From positions 1,984,001 through 2,048,000 of the forward strand of contig NZ_CP119766.1 in assembly GCF_030378165.1 (NCBI RefSeq): 64,000 nt of DNA, written 5' to 3'. This DNA is from Flavobacterium panacagri. Lineage in GTDB: Bacteria > Bacteroidota > Bacteroidia > Flavobacteriales > Flavobacteriaceae. Of the stretch, positions 43,887-51,291 are shown piece by piece. A program made the position numbers and the translations under genes. The notes under the pieces are model-generated. The model was not told the origin of the DNA, made no database searches, and saw only the letters and a program-made list of their open reading frames with translations. How positions within the stretch are numbered: the first letter of the stretch is position 1; the number at the start of each line of letters is the position of its first letter.

Positions 43887-44903
43887 ATGAAAGTATTAGT
43901 AACAGGAGGATTAGGATTTATAGGTTCTCACACAGTAGTCGAATTGCAAAATGAAGGCTATGAAGTAGTGATAATTGATAATCTTTCAAACTCTTCAGAA
44001 GATGTTTTAAGCGGCATTACAGCCATTACAGGAAAAACGCCTTTATTCGAAAAAATTGATTTAAGAGAAAAAAGTGCCGTTCAGGATTTCTTTAAAAAAC
44101 ATAGCGATGTTACGGGAGTAATTCATTTTGCAGCTTCAAAAGCGGTTGGTGAAAGTGTAGAACAGCCTCTGTTGTATTATGAAAACAATATCAGCAGTTT
44201 AGTATATCTGTTGCAGGAATTACAGCAAAAACCTGAAGCAAGTTTTATTTTTAGTTCTTCTTGTACGGTTTACGGTCAAGCCGAAAAAATGCCAATTACA
44301 GAAGATGCTCCAGTTCAGGCAGCAATGTCTCCTTATGGAAATACCAAACAAATTGGAGAAGAAATTATTACAGATACAGCGAAAGTGACTAATATCAGCG
44401 CTATTTTATTGCGTTATTTTAACCCAGTTGGAGCACATTCGTCAACAGAAATTGGCGAATTGCCTTTAGGAGTTCCTCAAAATTTAGTTCCGTTTATTAC
44501 ACAAACAGGAGCTGGTTTACGTCAGGAATTATCTGTTTTCGGAAATGATTACCCAACGCCAGACGGAACGGCTGTTCGTGATTATATTCATGTAGTGGAT
44601 TTAGCAAAAGCACACGTAATTGCTCTACAGCGTTTATTGAATAAAAAGAATTTAGCGAAAGTGGAAACGTTTAATTTAGGAACAGGAAAAGGAAGTTCAG
44701 TTCTTGAGGTCATTCATAGTTTCGAAAAAGTTAGTGATAAAAAATTGCCATACACAATAAAGCCACGTCGTGAAGGCGATATTACAGAAGCTTATGCAAA
44801 TACAGATAAGGCAAATAATGTCCTAGGATGGAAGGCTGAACTAAGTTTAGACGAAGCAATGGCGAGTGCTTGGAAATGGGAGCAAAAAGTGAGGAATAAA
44901 TAG
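43887..44903 (+). CDS. galE: UDP-glucose 4-epimerase
   Basis: 338 residues. Interconverts UDP-glucose and UDP-galactose using tightly bound NAD. Rossmann motif GGLGFIGSHT at the N-terminus, catalytic Ser/Tyr/Lys in SSSCTVYG and SPYGNTKQ, and PVGAHSS downstream. Normal length. Last gene of the operon with the DegT aminotransferase. It supplies galactose units for surface sugars. Confidence 0.95.
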   Translation: MKVLVTGGLGFIGSHTVVELQNEGYEVVIIDNLSNSSEDVLSGITAITGKTPLFEKIDLREKSAVQDFFKKHSDVTGVIHFAASKAVGESVEQPLLYYENNISSLVYLLQELQQKPEASFIFSSSCTVYGQAEKMPITEDAPVQAAMSPYGNTKQIGEEIITDTAKVTNISAILLRYFNPVGAHSSTEIGELPLGVPQNLVPFITQTGAGLRQELSVFGNDYPTPDGTAVRDYIHVVDLAKAHVIALQRLLNKKNLAKVETFNLGTGKGSSVLEVIHSFEKVSDKKLPYTIKPRREGDITEAYANTDKANNVLGWKAELSLDEAMASAWKWEQKVRNK

Positions 44904-44928
44904 TTTTTTAATAAAATTATAAATTTTC

Positions 44929-44971
44929 AAAGTCCCAGATTATAGCAATATAGTTTGGGACTTTTTTTTAA
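44929..44971 (+). terminator. Terminator after galE
   Basis: AAAGTCCCA (44929-44937) / TGGGACTTT (44956-44964) and a T-run, loop of 18 nt. Confidence 0.75.
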
Positions 44972-44981
44972 TGGCATTTTT

Positions 44982-45887
44982 ATGAAACAAAATTTAGATT
45001 ATAAATTAATTTTTGCTCTAGCGGCGGTTGGAATTATTTGGGGAACAACGTTTTTAGGAATTCGTGTTGCAGTTGAAACGATTCCGCCTTGGTTTGTAAC
45101 CTCGATTCGTCAGGGATTGGCGGGATTAATCATGATGACAATTCTATTGTTCAAAAAAGAACTGCAATGGATTGGCTGGGAAAATTTAAAACATCAGCTC
45201 GTTCCTTCTATTTTGATGATTGTAGTGGCAAATGGTTTTACAACCGTAGCAGAACAGACGGTACCAAGCGGATTGGCTTCGGTAATCAGTGCTATGTCTC
45301 CTATACTTATTTTTCTGGGCAGTATTTTGTTTAAATTACAAAAGCCAAGTTTAAAAGGATTTGTTGGAGTTATAATAGGATTTTCGGGAGTCGTTTTTAT
45401 ATTTAAAGACGGACTAGGATCTTTTTTAGATGCCGATTACAGAATCGGAATGATGTTTATGGGATTTGCGATTACTGCCTGGGCAGCCGGAACAATTTAT
45501 ACCAAGCTGCATGGAAATAAATCTAAAAATATAGTTCTTAATTTATTTTACCAGTTTACAATGGCTTCTTGCATTCAGATTGTTTTGGCATTTGTTTTTT
45601 CGCCTACTATTGATGTGAATTTATGGAGTTCTAAAAGTATTTTAGCAGCATTGTATTTGTCAATTTTTGGATCAGTAATTGCTTTTTTCAGCTATAATTA
45701 TGCCTTGAAACATGTTACTCCGGTTCAGGTTTCTATTTTAGCATATATCAACACCATTATTGCGGTATTTTTTGGCTGGCTGATTTTGGATGAAAAAATT
45801 ACAATTGATTTTATAATTGCAACTATCCTGATCATTTTGGGAGTTTTTATTATTAATTACAAAAAGAAGGAAAAGGAAGCTGTATAA
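44982..45887 (+). CDS. EamA/DMT-family transporter
   Basis: 301 residues from the ATG at 44982. The longer frame from a TTG at 44955 runs through the galE terminator and is unlikely. Ten hydrophobic segments in two EamA repeats, with GIIWGTTFLGIRVAVETIPP at the start and the second repeat ending KHVTPVQVSILAYINTIIAV. Inner-membrane exporter of small metabolites or amino acids. Substrate unknown. Confidence 0.88.
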   Translation: MKQNLDYKLIFALAAVGIIWGTTFLGIRVAVETIPPWFVTSIRQGLAGLIMMTILLFKKELQWIGWENLKHQLVPSILMIVVANGFTTVAEQTVPSGLASVISAMSPILIFLGSILFKLQKPSLKGFVGVIIGFSGVVFIFKDGLGSFLDADYRIGMMFMGFAITAWAAGTIYTKLHGNKSKNIVLNLFYQFTMASCIQIVLAFVFSPTIDVNLWSSKSILAALYLSIFGSVIAFFSYNYALKHVTPVQVSILAYINTIIAVFFGWLILDEKITIDFIIATILIILGVFIINYKKKEKEAV

Positions 45888-45937
45888 ATTTTAATTCAAT
45901 TTATTTTGTAAATTTGTAAGATTAAAATGTAGGAATA

Positions 45938-46214
45938 ATGGATTCGGATAAAGAAAATAAAAAAGATAAGGTTGAAGAACCAAGAATAGAATATGAAGTT
46001 CAAAAACCGAAAATTCAAGGAATAGATCCTGAAACTTTTGATTTTGATGCCGAGTTTGCAAAGGGATTAACTCTAGAAGAAGCAAAAGTAGAATCCAGAA
46101 GAAGAATAAGGGAATGGTGGCAAGATAATTTTGATGTTGAATTTGCAAAAGGTTACACCAGAAGAATTTAAAGCCGAAATGTCTAAAAGGATAAATTTTT
46201 ATCCTTGGAAATAA
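45938..46214 (+). pseudogene. Small acidic protein gene, apparently frameshifted near its 3' end
   Basis: The uninterrupted frame (45938-46171) encodes 77 residues: MDSDKENKKDKVEEPRIEYE then FDFDAEFAKGLTLEEAKVES, then RRRIREWW and NFDVEFAKGYTRRI. Shifting frame at the AAAA run (46147-46150) reads EFAKVTPEEFKAEMSKRINF then YPWK and a stop at 46212-46214. The shifted tail mirrors the first copy (FDAEFAKGLTLEEAK / FDVEFAK-VTPEEFK), so the original protein probably had two copies of this motif. One extra A would explain the break. It could also be sequencing error. No known domain. Confidence 0.6.
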
Positions 46215-46221
46215 TAAAAAC

Positions 46222-46259
46222 AAAATCCTCATAAGCAATTAGTTCATGAGGATTTTTTT
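46222..46259 (+). terminator. Terminator after the small acidic gene
   Basis: AAAATCCTCAT (46222-46232) / ATGAGGATTTT (46246-46256), 13-nt loop, T-run. Perfect stem. May serve the convergent fabD as well. Confidence 0.85.
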
Positions 46260-46275
46260 ATGAGTATCGTTTTTA

Positions 46276-46308
46276 ACTGATCACTAAAAACTGAATACTG
46301 AACACTAA
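46276..46308. repeat. ACTGAACACT-type short repeat
   Basis: Degenerate copies ACTGATCACT, ACTGAATACT and ACTGAACACT in a row beside the fabD stop. The same words occur at 54747-54777 before aceA. Confidence 0.5.
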
Positions 46309-47181
46309 TTACGCGTTAGCAGTAACCGCTTCTTTATCAATTTTATTAATCAAACCAGCCAATACTTTTCCTGGGCCAACTTCAGTAAACAAAGTAGCGC
46401 CGTCAGCGATCATTTGCTGTACAGACTGAGTCCATTTTACAGGAGCAGTCAATTGAATGATTAAGTTCTTTTTAATTTCGTTTGCATCAGAAACCGCGTT
46501 TGCAGTAACGTTTTGGTAAACCGGACAAATTGGAGTAGAGAAAGTAGTTGCTTCAATTGCAGCAGCTAACTCTTCTCTTGCAGGTTCCATCATTGGAGAG
46601 TGGAAAGCACCTCCAACTGGTAAAATTAAAGCACGTTTTGCTCCTGCAGCTTTCATGGCTTCACAAGCTTTTTCAACAGCGGTTTTTTCTCCAGAAATTA
46701 CTAATTGCCCAGGACAGTTGTAATTTGCAGCAACTACAACACCGTCGATAGAAGCACAAACTTCTTCTACAACATTATCGGCTAAACCTAAAACCGCAGC
46801 CATTGTAGATGGAGTGATTTCGCAAGCTTTCTGCATAGCAAGAGCACGTTGAGAAACTAATTTTAAACCATCTTCAAAAGATAAAGTTCCGTTAGCAACC
46901 AAAGCTGAAAATTCGCCTAAAGAATGTCCTGCCACCATTTCTGGTTTGAAATCTTCTAAAGTTTTCGCTAAAATAACAGAATGTAAAAATACAGCTGGCT
47001 GTGTAACTTTAGTTTCTTTTAGTTCTTCGGCAGTACCTTCAAACATAATATCAGTAATTCTGAAGCCTAAAATTTCATTGGCTTTTTCGAATAATTCTTT
47101 GGCTAAAGCCGAATTTTCATAAAGGTCTTTACCCATTCCTGTGAATTGTGCACCTTGACCTGGAAATACGTATGCTTTCAT
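46309..47181 (-). CDS. fabD: Malonyl-CoA:ACP transacylase
   Basis: 290 residues. Charges acyl carrier protein with malonate for fatty acid synthesis. PGQGAQFTGMG at the N-terminus, nucleophile Ser87 in GHSLGE, catalytic His in GGAFHSPMM, and the conserved VLPVGG/GPGKVLAG region. Normal length. Monocistronic. A -7 box TACTTTTG lies at 47244-47237 on the minus strand, 56 bp upstream of the ATG. Confidence 0.96.
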   Translation of the reverse strand: MKAYVFPGQGAQFTGMGKDLYENSALAKELFEKANEILGFRITDIMFEGTAEELKETKVTQPAVFLHSVILAKTLEDFKPEMVAGHSLGEFSALVANGTLSFEDGLKLVSQRALAMQKACEITPSTMAAVLGLADNVVEEVCASIDGVVVAANYNCPGQLVISGEKTAVEKACEAMKAAGAKRALILPVGGAFHSPMMEPAREELAAAIEATTFSTPICPVYQNVTANAVSDANEIKKNLIIQLTAPVKWTQSVQQMIADGATLFTEVGPGKVLAGLINKIDKEAVTANA

Positions 47182-47252
47182 TTGTCTAATTTAATTTTTA
47201 CTTTTTTTAAATTGAAAATTAGTTTCAATTGGTGCGCAAAAGTACTATTTTT

Positions 47253-47615
47253 TTAGCTTGTATAATCCTTAAACATATAAATCCATGCTAATCTTGAAAA
47301 TCTCAGATTAAAAGGAGTGAATAAAACAATTGCAGCGACAATGATTGGAAAGATTCTAAAATCAAAATTCTTTTCAAAGAAAAACTGTGCAATACAATAG
47401 GTTGCAATTCCCTGAGCCACGGTTAATCCGTAGTTTACGTACATGGCGCCAAAGAAATAACCAGGCTCTTTTTGGAATTTATAATGACAGTGACTACAGT
47501 ATTCATTCATTTTTGGGAAGCTAAAATTCAGAAAAATGTTTTTATCTGTAAATACTTTTCCTTTGTGACAAACAGGACATTCGTTTCTAAAAATATGAGT
47601 TAATGCATTTGACAT
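47253..47615 (-). CDS. DUF983 small zinc-ribbon membrane protein
   Basis: 120 residues. An N-terminal zinc ribbon with CPVCHKG (Cys14/Cys17) and CSHCHYKF further on, then two membrane segments (about 51-73 and 80-101), the DUF983 pattern with EPGYFFGAMYVNYGL. Function unknown. Divergent from the AraC regulator at 47712 with a palindromic operator candidate between them, so it may be the regulator's target. Confidence 0.85.
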   Translation of the reverse strand: MSNALTHIFRNECPVCHKGKVFTDKNIFLNFSFPKMNEYCSHCHYKFQKEPGYFFGAMYVNYGLTVAQGIATYCIAQFFFEKNFDFRIFPIIVAAIVLFTPFNLRFSRLAWIYMFKDYTS

Positions 47616-47638
47616 GATCTTGCTATTTTTTGTTTATA

Positions 47639-47682
47639 CAAAGGTAAATCAGAGTTTTATAAAACTCTTTTTTATATCTTCG
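47639..47682. promoter_or_regulatory. Divergent promoters with a shared 18-bp perfect palindrome
   Basis: On the minus strand TACCTTTG (47646-47639) is the -7 box of DUF983. On the plus strand TATCTTCG (47675-47682) is a near-consensus -7 box of the AraC gene. Between them AGAGTTTTATAAAACTCT (47651-47668) is a perfect palindrome, 4 bp from one box and 6 bp from the other. A factor bound there could block or activate both. Confidence 0.6.
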
Positions 47683-47711
47683 CTTATTATAGCACAATAA
47701 AGACATTTGTT

Positions 47712-48575
47712 ATGAAAAGATATCCCATTTACAGCGTTCAAAATTTTAGCTGTAACGATATTCACAAGGATTTTTATGTGAATACTTTTAAAGAGCATTT
47801 GAAAAGCCACAGTTTTGTCGAAGAACCGCATCGACACGATTCTTATTTGATGGTGTTTTTTACCAAAGGTTCGGGATTACACGAAGTCGATTTTGATCAA
47901 TTTGAAATAAAAAGAGGGAGTCTTTTTGTGCTACAGCCAGGGCAGATGCATCACTGGAGTTTGTCTGAAGATATTGAAGGTTTTGTAATTATCTTTTCGC
48001 AGGAATTGTACAATTTGTATTTCGGACAGAAAAAAATCAACGACTATAATTTTTACCATTCCATTCATAACCGACCAGAAATGGTTTTTGAAGAAAAAGA
48101 ACTTCCAAAAATCCTTCCGTATTTCAATCTGCTGATTCAGGAAAACAGCCAAGAAAGCAAATTTCAGTTAGATAAATTACTAAATCTGCTAGACTGTATT
48201 CATATTGAAGTAGCGAGAAAATACAGCGAAACCTATTCGCATCAAACCCATTCGTACAACATTAAAATTAATAAGTTCGAATCGCTTTTAGAAGAGTATT
48301 TCAGAACTCAAAAACTGCCTTCCTTTTATGCAGAAAAATTAAACATTACTTTAAAACATCTTAACAGAATCTGCAATGAAATCCTTCAAAAAACAGCCAC
48401 AGAAGTAATCATAGATCGCGTAATCCTAGAAATTAAAAGAATGTTAATTGATAAACAATTAGCCGTAAACGAAGTTGCGTTTAAAGTAGGCTACGAAGAT
48501 TACTCGTACTTCTCCCGTTTCTTCAAAAAACAAACTGGAATTTCCCCAACAGAATTTAGAAACACTGTGCGTTGA
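47712..48575 (+). CDS. AraC-family transcriptional regulator with cupin sensor
   Basis: 287 residues. Residues 1-165 form a cupin-like ligand domain (RHDSYLMVFFTKGSGLHEVD, then LFVLQPGQMHHWSL). Residues about 185-285 are the AraC DNA-binding domain, with two helix-turn-helices (LPSFYAEKLNITLKHLNRIC and LAVNEVAFKVGYEDYSYFSR). Probably senses a small molecule. Divergent from DUF983 over a palindromic site. A nested palindromic repeat follows the stop codon. Confidence 0.92.
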   Translation: MKRYPIYSVQNFSCNDIHKDFYVNTFKEHLKSHSFVEEPHRHDSYLMVFFTKGSGLHEVDFDQFEIKRGSLFVLQPGQMHHWSLSEDIEGFVIIFSQELYNLYFGQKKINDYNFYHSIHNRPEMVFEEKELPKILPYFNLLIQENSQESKFQLDKLLNLLDCIHIEVARKYSETYSHQTHSYNIKINKFESLLEEYFRTQKLPSFYAEKLNITLKHLNRICNEILQKTATEVIIDRVILEIKRMLIDKQLAVNEVAFKVGYEDYSYFSRFFKKQTGISPTEFRNTVR

Positions 48576-48726
48576 TTTTTTTAGCCACGAATTCACGAAT
48601 TATTTTTTCTTTTGCCACAGATTAGAGGATTTTCATAGATTTAATCCAAATAATCATTTTAATCTGTGGCATTAAATATTTCCACCATTTCGGATAAATA
48701 AATTCGTGAATTCGTGGCTAAAAAAA
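48576..48726. repeat. Nested inverted repeat, 26-bp outer and 11-bp inner stems
   Basis: Outer arms at 48576-48601 and 48701-48726 are perfectly complementary over 26 bp, with core TAGCCACGAATTCACGAATT. Inner arms GCCACAGATTA (48614-48624) and TAATCTGTGGC (48660-48670) pair over 11 bp. Related element at 56097-56168. Confidence 0.8.
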
Positions 48727-48757
48727 AATAAACCCCTGCGTCCTCACGCAGGGGTTT
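48721..48757 (-). terminator. Terminator of the YceI gene
   Basis: AAACCCCTGCGT (48730-48741) / ACGCAGGGGTTT (48746-48757), 12-bp GC-rich stem, 4-nt loop, minus-strand T-run (48728-48721). Confidence 0.93.
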
Positions 48758-48791
48758 CAATAACCAACCAATTAAATCTAAAACCTAAAGA

Positions 48792-49325
48792 TTAAGCTTG
48801 TTTTACAAATTGTAATTCAATGTTCAAACGAACTTCTTCGCCCACTAAAACGCCTCCAGTTTCAAGAGCTGAGTTCCAGTTTAAACCCCAATCTTTACGA
48901 TTAATTTTTCCTTCTATGCTTAAACCAACTTTAGTATTTCCCCAAGGATCAGTCATGATGCCGCTAAATTCAACTGGGAATTTCACTGTTTTAGAAACAC
49001 CTTTAATATCTAAATCTCCAGTTAATTCAAATTCACCATCGTTGATTTTTTTGAAAGCAGAAGATTTGAAAGTTAATTTTGGATGATCCTCAGCGTCAAA
49101 GAAATCACCGCTTCTTAAATGTCCGTCACGATCTGCGTTTGCAGTGTCGATAGAAGCGATATCAGCAGAAAAACTAAAATCTGCATTATCAAAACTATCT
49201 CCTTCTGTGATTGCAGAAGCATCATAAGTTCCAAATTTTCCTGAAACATTAGTAAACATCATGTGTTTAACTTTAAAACCAATTTCTGAGTGAGTTGGGT
49301 CAATTGACCATTTTGTAGTTGCCAT
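48792..49325 (-). CDS. YceI-family protein
   Basis: 177 residues from the ATG at 49325. The longer frame (to 49367) runs through the promoter and is rejected. Lipocalin-like YceI fold: MATTKWSIDPTHSEIGFKVK, then DADFSFSADIASIDTANADR and GDFFDAEDHPKLTFKSS. No signal peptide, so it is probably cytoplasmic, unlike many exported members. YceI proteins bind polyisoprenoid-like lipids. A 16-bp palindrome upstream is shared with the pirin gene. Confidence 0.9.
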   Translation of the reverse strand: MATTKWSIDPTHSEIGFKVKHMMFTNVSGKFGTYDASAITEGDSFDNADFSFSADIASIDTANADRDGHLRSGDFFDAEDHPKLTFKSSAFKKINDGEFELTGDLDIKGVSKTVKFPVEFSGIMTDPWGNTKVGLSIEGKINRKDWGLNWNSALETGGVLVGEEVRLNIELQFVKQA

Positions 49326-49364
49326 AATTTTATTTTTTAAATATTTAATTTCATTTTGATAGGA

Positions 49365-49410
49365 CAAAGTTACGGTGACAGTTGTCCTGAAGCACTTAAC
49401 CTAGATTAAG
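49365..49410 (-). promoter_or_regulatory. YceI promoter with upstream palindrome
   Basis: Minus-strand -7 box TAACTTTG (49372-49365), then 22 bp, then CTTAACCTAGATTAAG on the plus strand at 49395-49410. The pirin promoter has the reverse complement of this 16-mer at the same 22-bp distance. Confidence 0.65.
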
Positions 49411-49456
49411 AAATAAAAAATGCGATAAGTTTTTGGTTATCACATTTTGTGTAGAG

Positions 49457-49490
49457 ACCTAACAGGTTTTTAAAATCTGTTAGGTTTTTT
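49457..49490. terminator. Hairpin between the YceI promoter and the (4Fe-4S) gene
   Basis: ACCTAACAG (49457-49465) / CTGTTAGGT (49477-49485) with a T-run on the plus strand. It lies just after the stop of the minus-strand (4Fe-4S) gene. Its polarity does not fit that gene well, so the role is uncertain. Confidence 0.5.
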
Positions 49491-49496
49491 GGTTAT

Positions 49497-49724
49497 TTAT
49501 TGTTTATTCATATAAAATGTCAACGCTCCCGATGGACATTTGTTAATAGTAGAAATTATTTTTTCAGTTGTAGATTGTTCTGGAGTAATCCACGGTTTTT
49601 CTTTTGGGCGAAAAACATCCGGATTGTTTTTGACACAATTGGCCGAGTGAATACATTTTCCAGATTGCCATACAATAGTAACTTCTCCGTTTGTATATTC
49701 TTTAGTGAGGTTATTTGGGTTCAT
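49497..49724 (-). CDS. (4Fe-4S)-binding mono-cluster protein
   Basis: 75 residues of the divergent ferredoxin-like family: SGKCIHSANCVKNNPDVFRP and NKCPSGAL, with Cys24, Cys30 and Cys63 as ligands and a fourth position occupied by a non-cysteine residue (His26 is a candidate). Small electron carrier or redox sensor. Placed between YceI and pirin on the same strand, with its own start. Confidence 0.87.
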   Translation of the reverse strand: MNPNNLTKEYTNGEVTIVWQSGKCIHSANCVKNNPDVFRPKEKPWITPEQSTTEKIISTINKCPSGALTFYMNKQ

Positions 49725-49886
49725 GGTTTAAAATTTTAAGGATTAGTTTAATTTTAAAGTCAGACCAATTTTTTTATTATAAAGTTAGCCTTTCTTTTTT
49801 AAAATTGCACAAAAAAGAAACGATAATAGTCTGATTAACAGATTTTTTATCGTTTCAAGGTACAGGTGAAAATATTGTTTTACGAA

Positions 49887-50603
49887 TTAATAATTCATCG
49901 GAACATCCATTAATAAAAATTCAGCATCTGTATTCGCTTTAATGTTTAAAATGTCAGTTCCTGAAATTCCAACTGCATCACGGCTGTTTAATTCCTGACC
50001 GTTGATCGTTACATTTCCTTTTAAAACGAAAGCATAAACTCCGTTTCCTTCTTTTTTGATTTTGTATTCAGTTGCGATTCCGGCATCAAAATTCCCCATG
50101 TTGAACCAAGCATCTTGGTGAATCCAAACTCCTTCATCATCAGCATTTGGAGATAAAATTTGAGATAATTTATTATGTCTGTCCGCAACATCCAAAGTAA
50201 TTTGTTGGTAACGTGGCGTAACATTTCTTTTGTTTGGGAACAACCATATTTGCAACAATTTAGTCTGTTGATCTGCATTTGGGTTAAACTCACTGTGTTG
50301 AACTCCAGTTCCAGCACTCATAACCTGAATATCACCATTTTTGATAATTTCAGTATTTCCCATGCTGTCTTTATGAGCCAAATCTCCTTCAAGCGGAATC
50401 GTAATAATTTCCATATTATCATGAGGATGCGTTCCAAAGCCCATTCCGCCCGCAATCGTATCATCGTTCAAAACACGAAGCGCTCCAAATTGAATTCTGT
50501 CTGGATTGTACCAGCTTGCAAAACTAAAACTATGATAAGCGTTCAGCCATCCGTGATTTGCATTTCCTCTTGATTCTGCTTTGTGCAATACTATATTTTC
50601 CAT
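49887..50603 (-). CDS. Pirin family protein (YhhW-like bicupin)
   Basis: 238 residues. The bicupin fold has metal ligands in GTHPHDNMEIITIPLEG and GTGVQHSEFNP, as in the quercetinase-like bacterial pirins. Cytoplasmic. Such proteins may act as dioxygenases or redox-sensitive factors; the substrate here is unknown. A consensus -7 box and a palindrome shared with the YceI gene lie upstream (50633-50678), pointing to joint regulation. Confidence 0.92.
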   Translation of the reverse strand: MENIVLHKAESRGNANHGWLNAYHSFSFASWYNPDRIQFGALRVLNDDTIAGGMGFGTHPHDNMEIITIPLEGDLAHKDSMGNTEIIKNGDIQVMSAGTGVQHSEFNPNADQQTKLLQIWLFPNKRNVTPRYQQITLDVADRHNKLSQILSPNADDEGVWIHQDAWFNMGNFDAGIATEYKIKKEGNGVYAFVLKGNVTINGQELNSRDAVGISGTDILNIKANTDAEFLLMDVPMNY

Positions 50604-50632
50604 GATTTTGTCTTTTATTTATTTTGATAGTA

Positions 50633-50678
50633 CAAAGATACCACCACGGTAAGCGAAAAGCACTTAATCTAGGTTAAG
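50633..50678 (-). promoter_or_regulatory. Pirin promoter with the palindrome shared with YceI
   Basis: Minus-strand -7 box TATCTTTG (50640-50633), 22 bp, then CTTAATCTAGGTTAAG (50663-50678), the exact reverse complement of the site before YceI. AAGCA precedes and AAA follows both copies on the plus strand. Confidence 0.65.
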
Positions 50679-50682
50679 AAAA

Positions 50683-50714
50683 GATTCTAAGGAGCTAAGA
50701 TGCTAGGAGGTTAA
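50683..50714 (-). repeat. TTAGNNNC octamer repeat, fifth locus (minus)
   Basis: On the minus strand, in 8-bp register: TTAACCTC, CTAGCATC, TTAGCTCC, TTAGAATC. It directly follows the pirin operator. Confidence 0.6.
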
Positions 50715-50754
50715 GTTTTTTTGGAGCAGAGATTTTTAGTTTTCAAAAGACCAT

Positions 50755-50827
50755 TAGTCCCGCTATCCGTTACAATCTTTTGTGCCGAATCCCGTCACAA
50801 AAGGATTTCCACTTCTATCGGGGCTAG
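50755..50827 (+). repeat. Variable-hairpin intergenic repeat, copy 4
   Basis: CCCGCTATCCGTTACAATC, inner hairpin CTTTTGTG / CACAAAAG, then GATTTCCACTTCTATCGGGG and CTAG. The remainder of the 322-bp gap (50828-50925) has a half copy of the GTCATCCTGA element and no gene. Confidence 0.75.
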
Positions 50828-50925
50828 ATTAGAAGTTTTTGTTTTCAGAAGAGGCTGTTGAAAGAAAGACTTAACGATTCTAGTTTCTCAGGATGACAAG
50901 ATTGTGGTTAAGTCTAAAAACCGAA

Positions 50926-51285
50926 TTATTTAATCCTAATCAATTTTCCTTTCCCAACCACTACATCAAGATAATTTGCAACAGGACTTTGTTTGTCATG
51001 CATGTAAAACAGAATCGTGTCTTTTGTAATCTGATCTTTAGGAATGCTGATAACTAAATCGGTATTGATGAAGTTGTCCAATAGTATTGTATTGTCGTAT
51101 GAAATTTTTCCTTTTGGCAGATACTTGTTATCAAACTTAAAAACGCTATCGCTAAAAGTAATTTTATCTTTCAGGATATAAGAACCTTCGTCTTCAATCA
51201 AATAATTGTAACGGCCAGTAAGTTTATCTGTTTTCTGGTTGAAGTTGATGAAAAACAGAGTCATTATTAAAGCAAAATATTTCAT
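50926..51285 (-). CDS. Unknown secreted protein, 119 residues
   Basis: The N-terminus MKYFALIMTLFFINFNQKTD has a short hydrophobic segment that looks like a signal or anchor. The rest is beta-rich and charged (LTGRYNYLIEDEGSYILKDK, then SVFKFDNKYLPKGKISYDNT). No recognised family. It begins 6 bp after the stop of the RamB/ScfR-like regulator on the same strand, so it is probably co-transcribed with it. Confidence 0.65.
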   Translation of the reverse strand: MKYFALIMTLFFINFNQKTDKLTGRYNYLIEDEGSYILKDKITFSDSVFKFDNKYLPKGKISYDNTILLDNFINTDLVISIPKDQITKDTILFYMHDKQSPVANYLDVVVGKGKLIRIK

Positions 51286-51291
51286 AAGATT

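Noticed and set aside
44955..44981. Extended N-terminus of the EamA transporter
   Set aside because: It runs through the galE terminator and starts with TTG.
49326..49367. Extended N-terminus of the YceI protein
   Set aside because: It runs through the TAACTTTG promoter box, and MATTKWSIDP is the usual cytoplasmic start.
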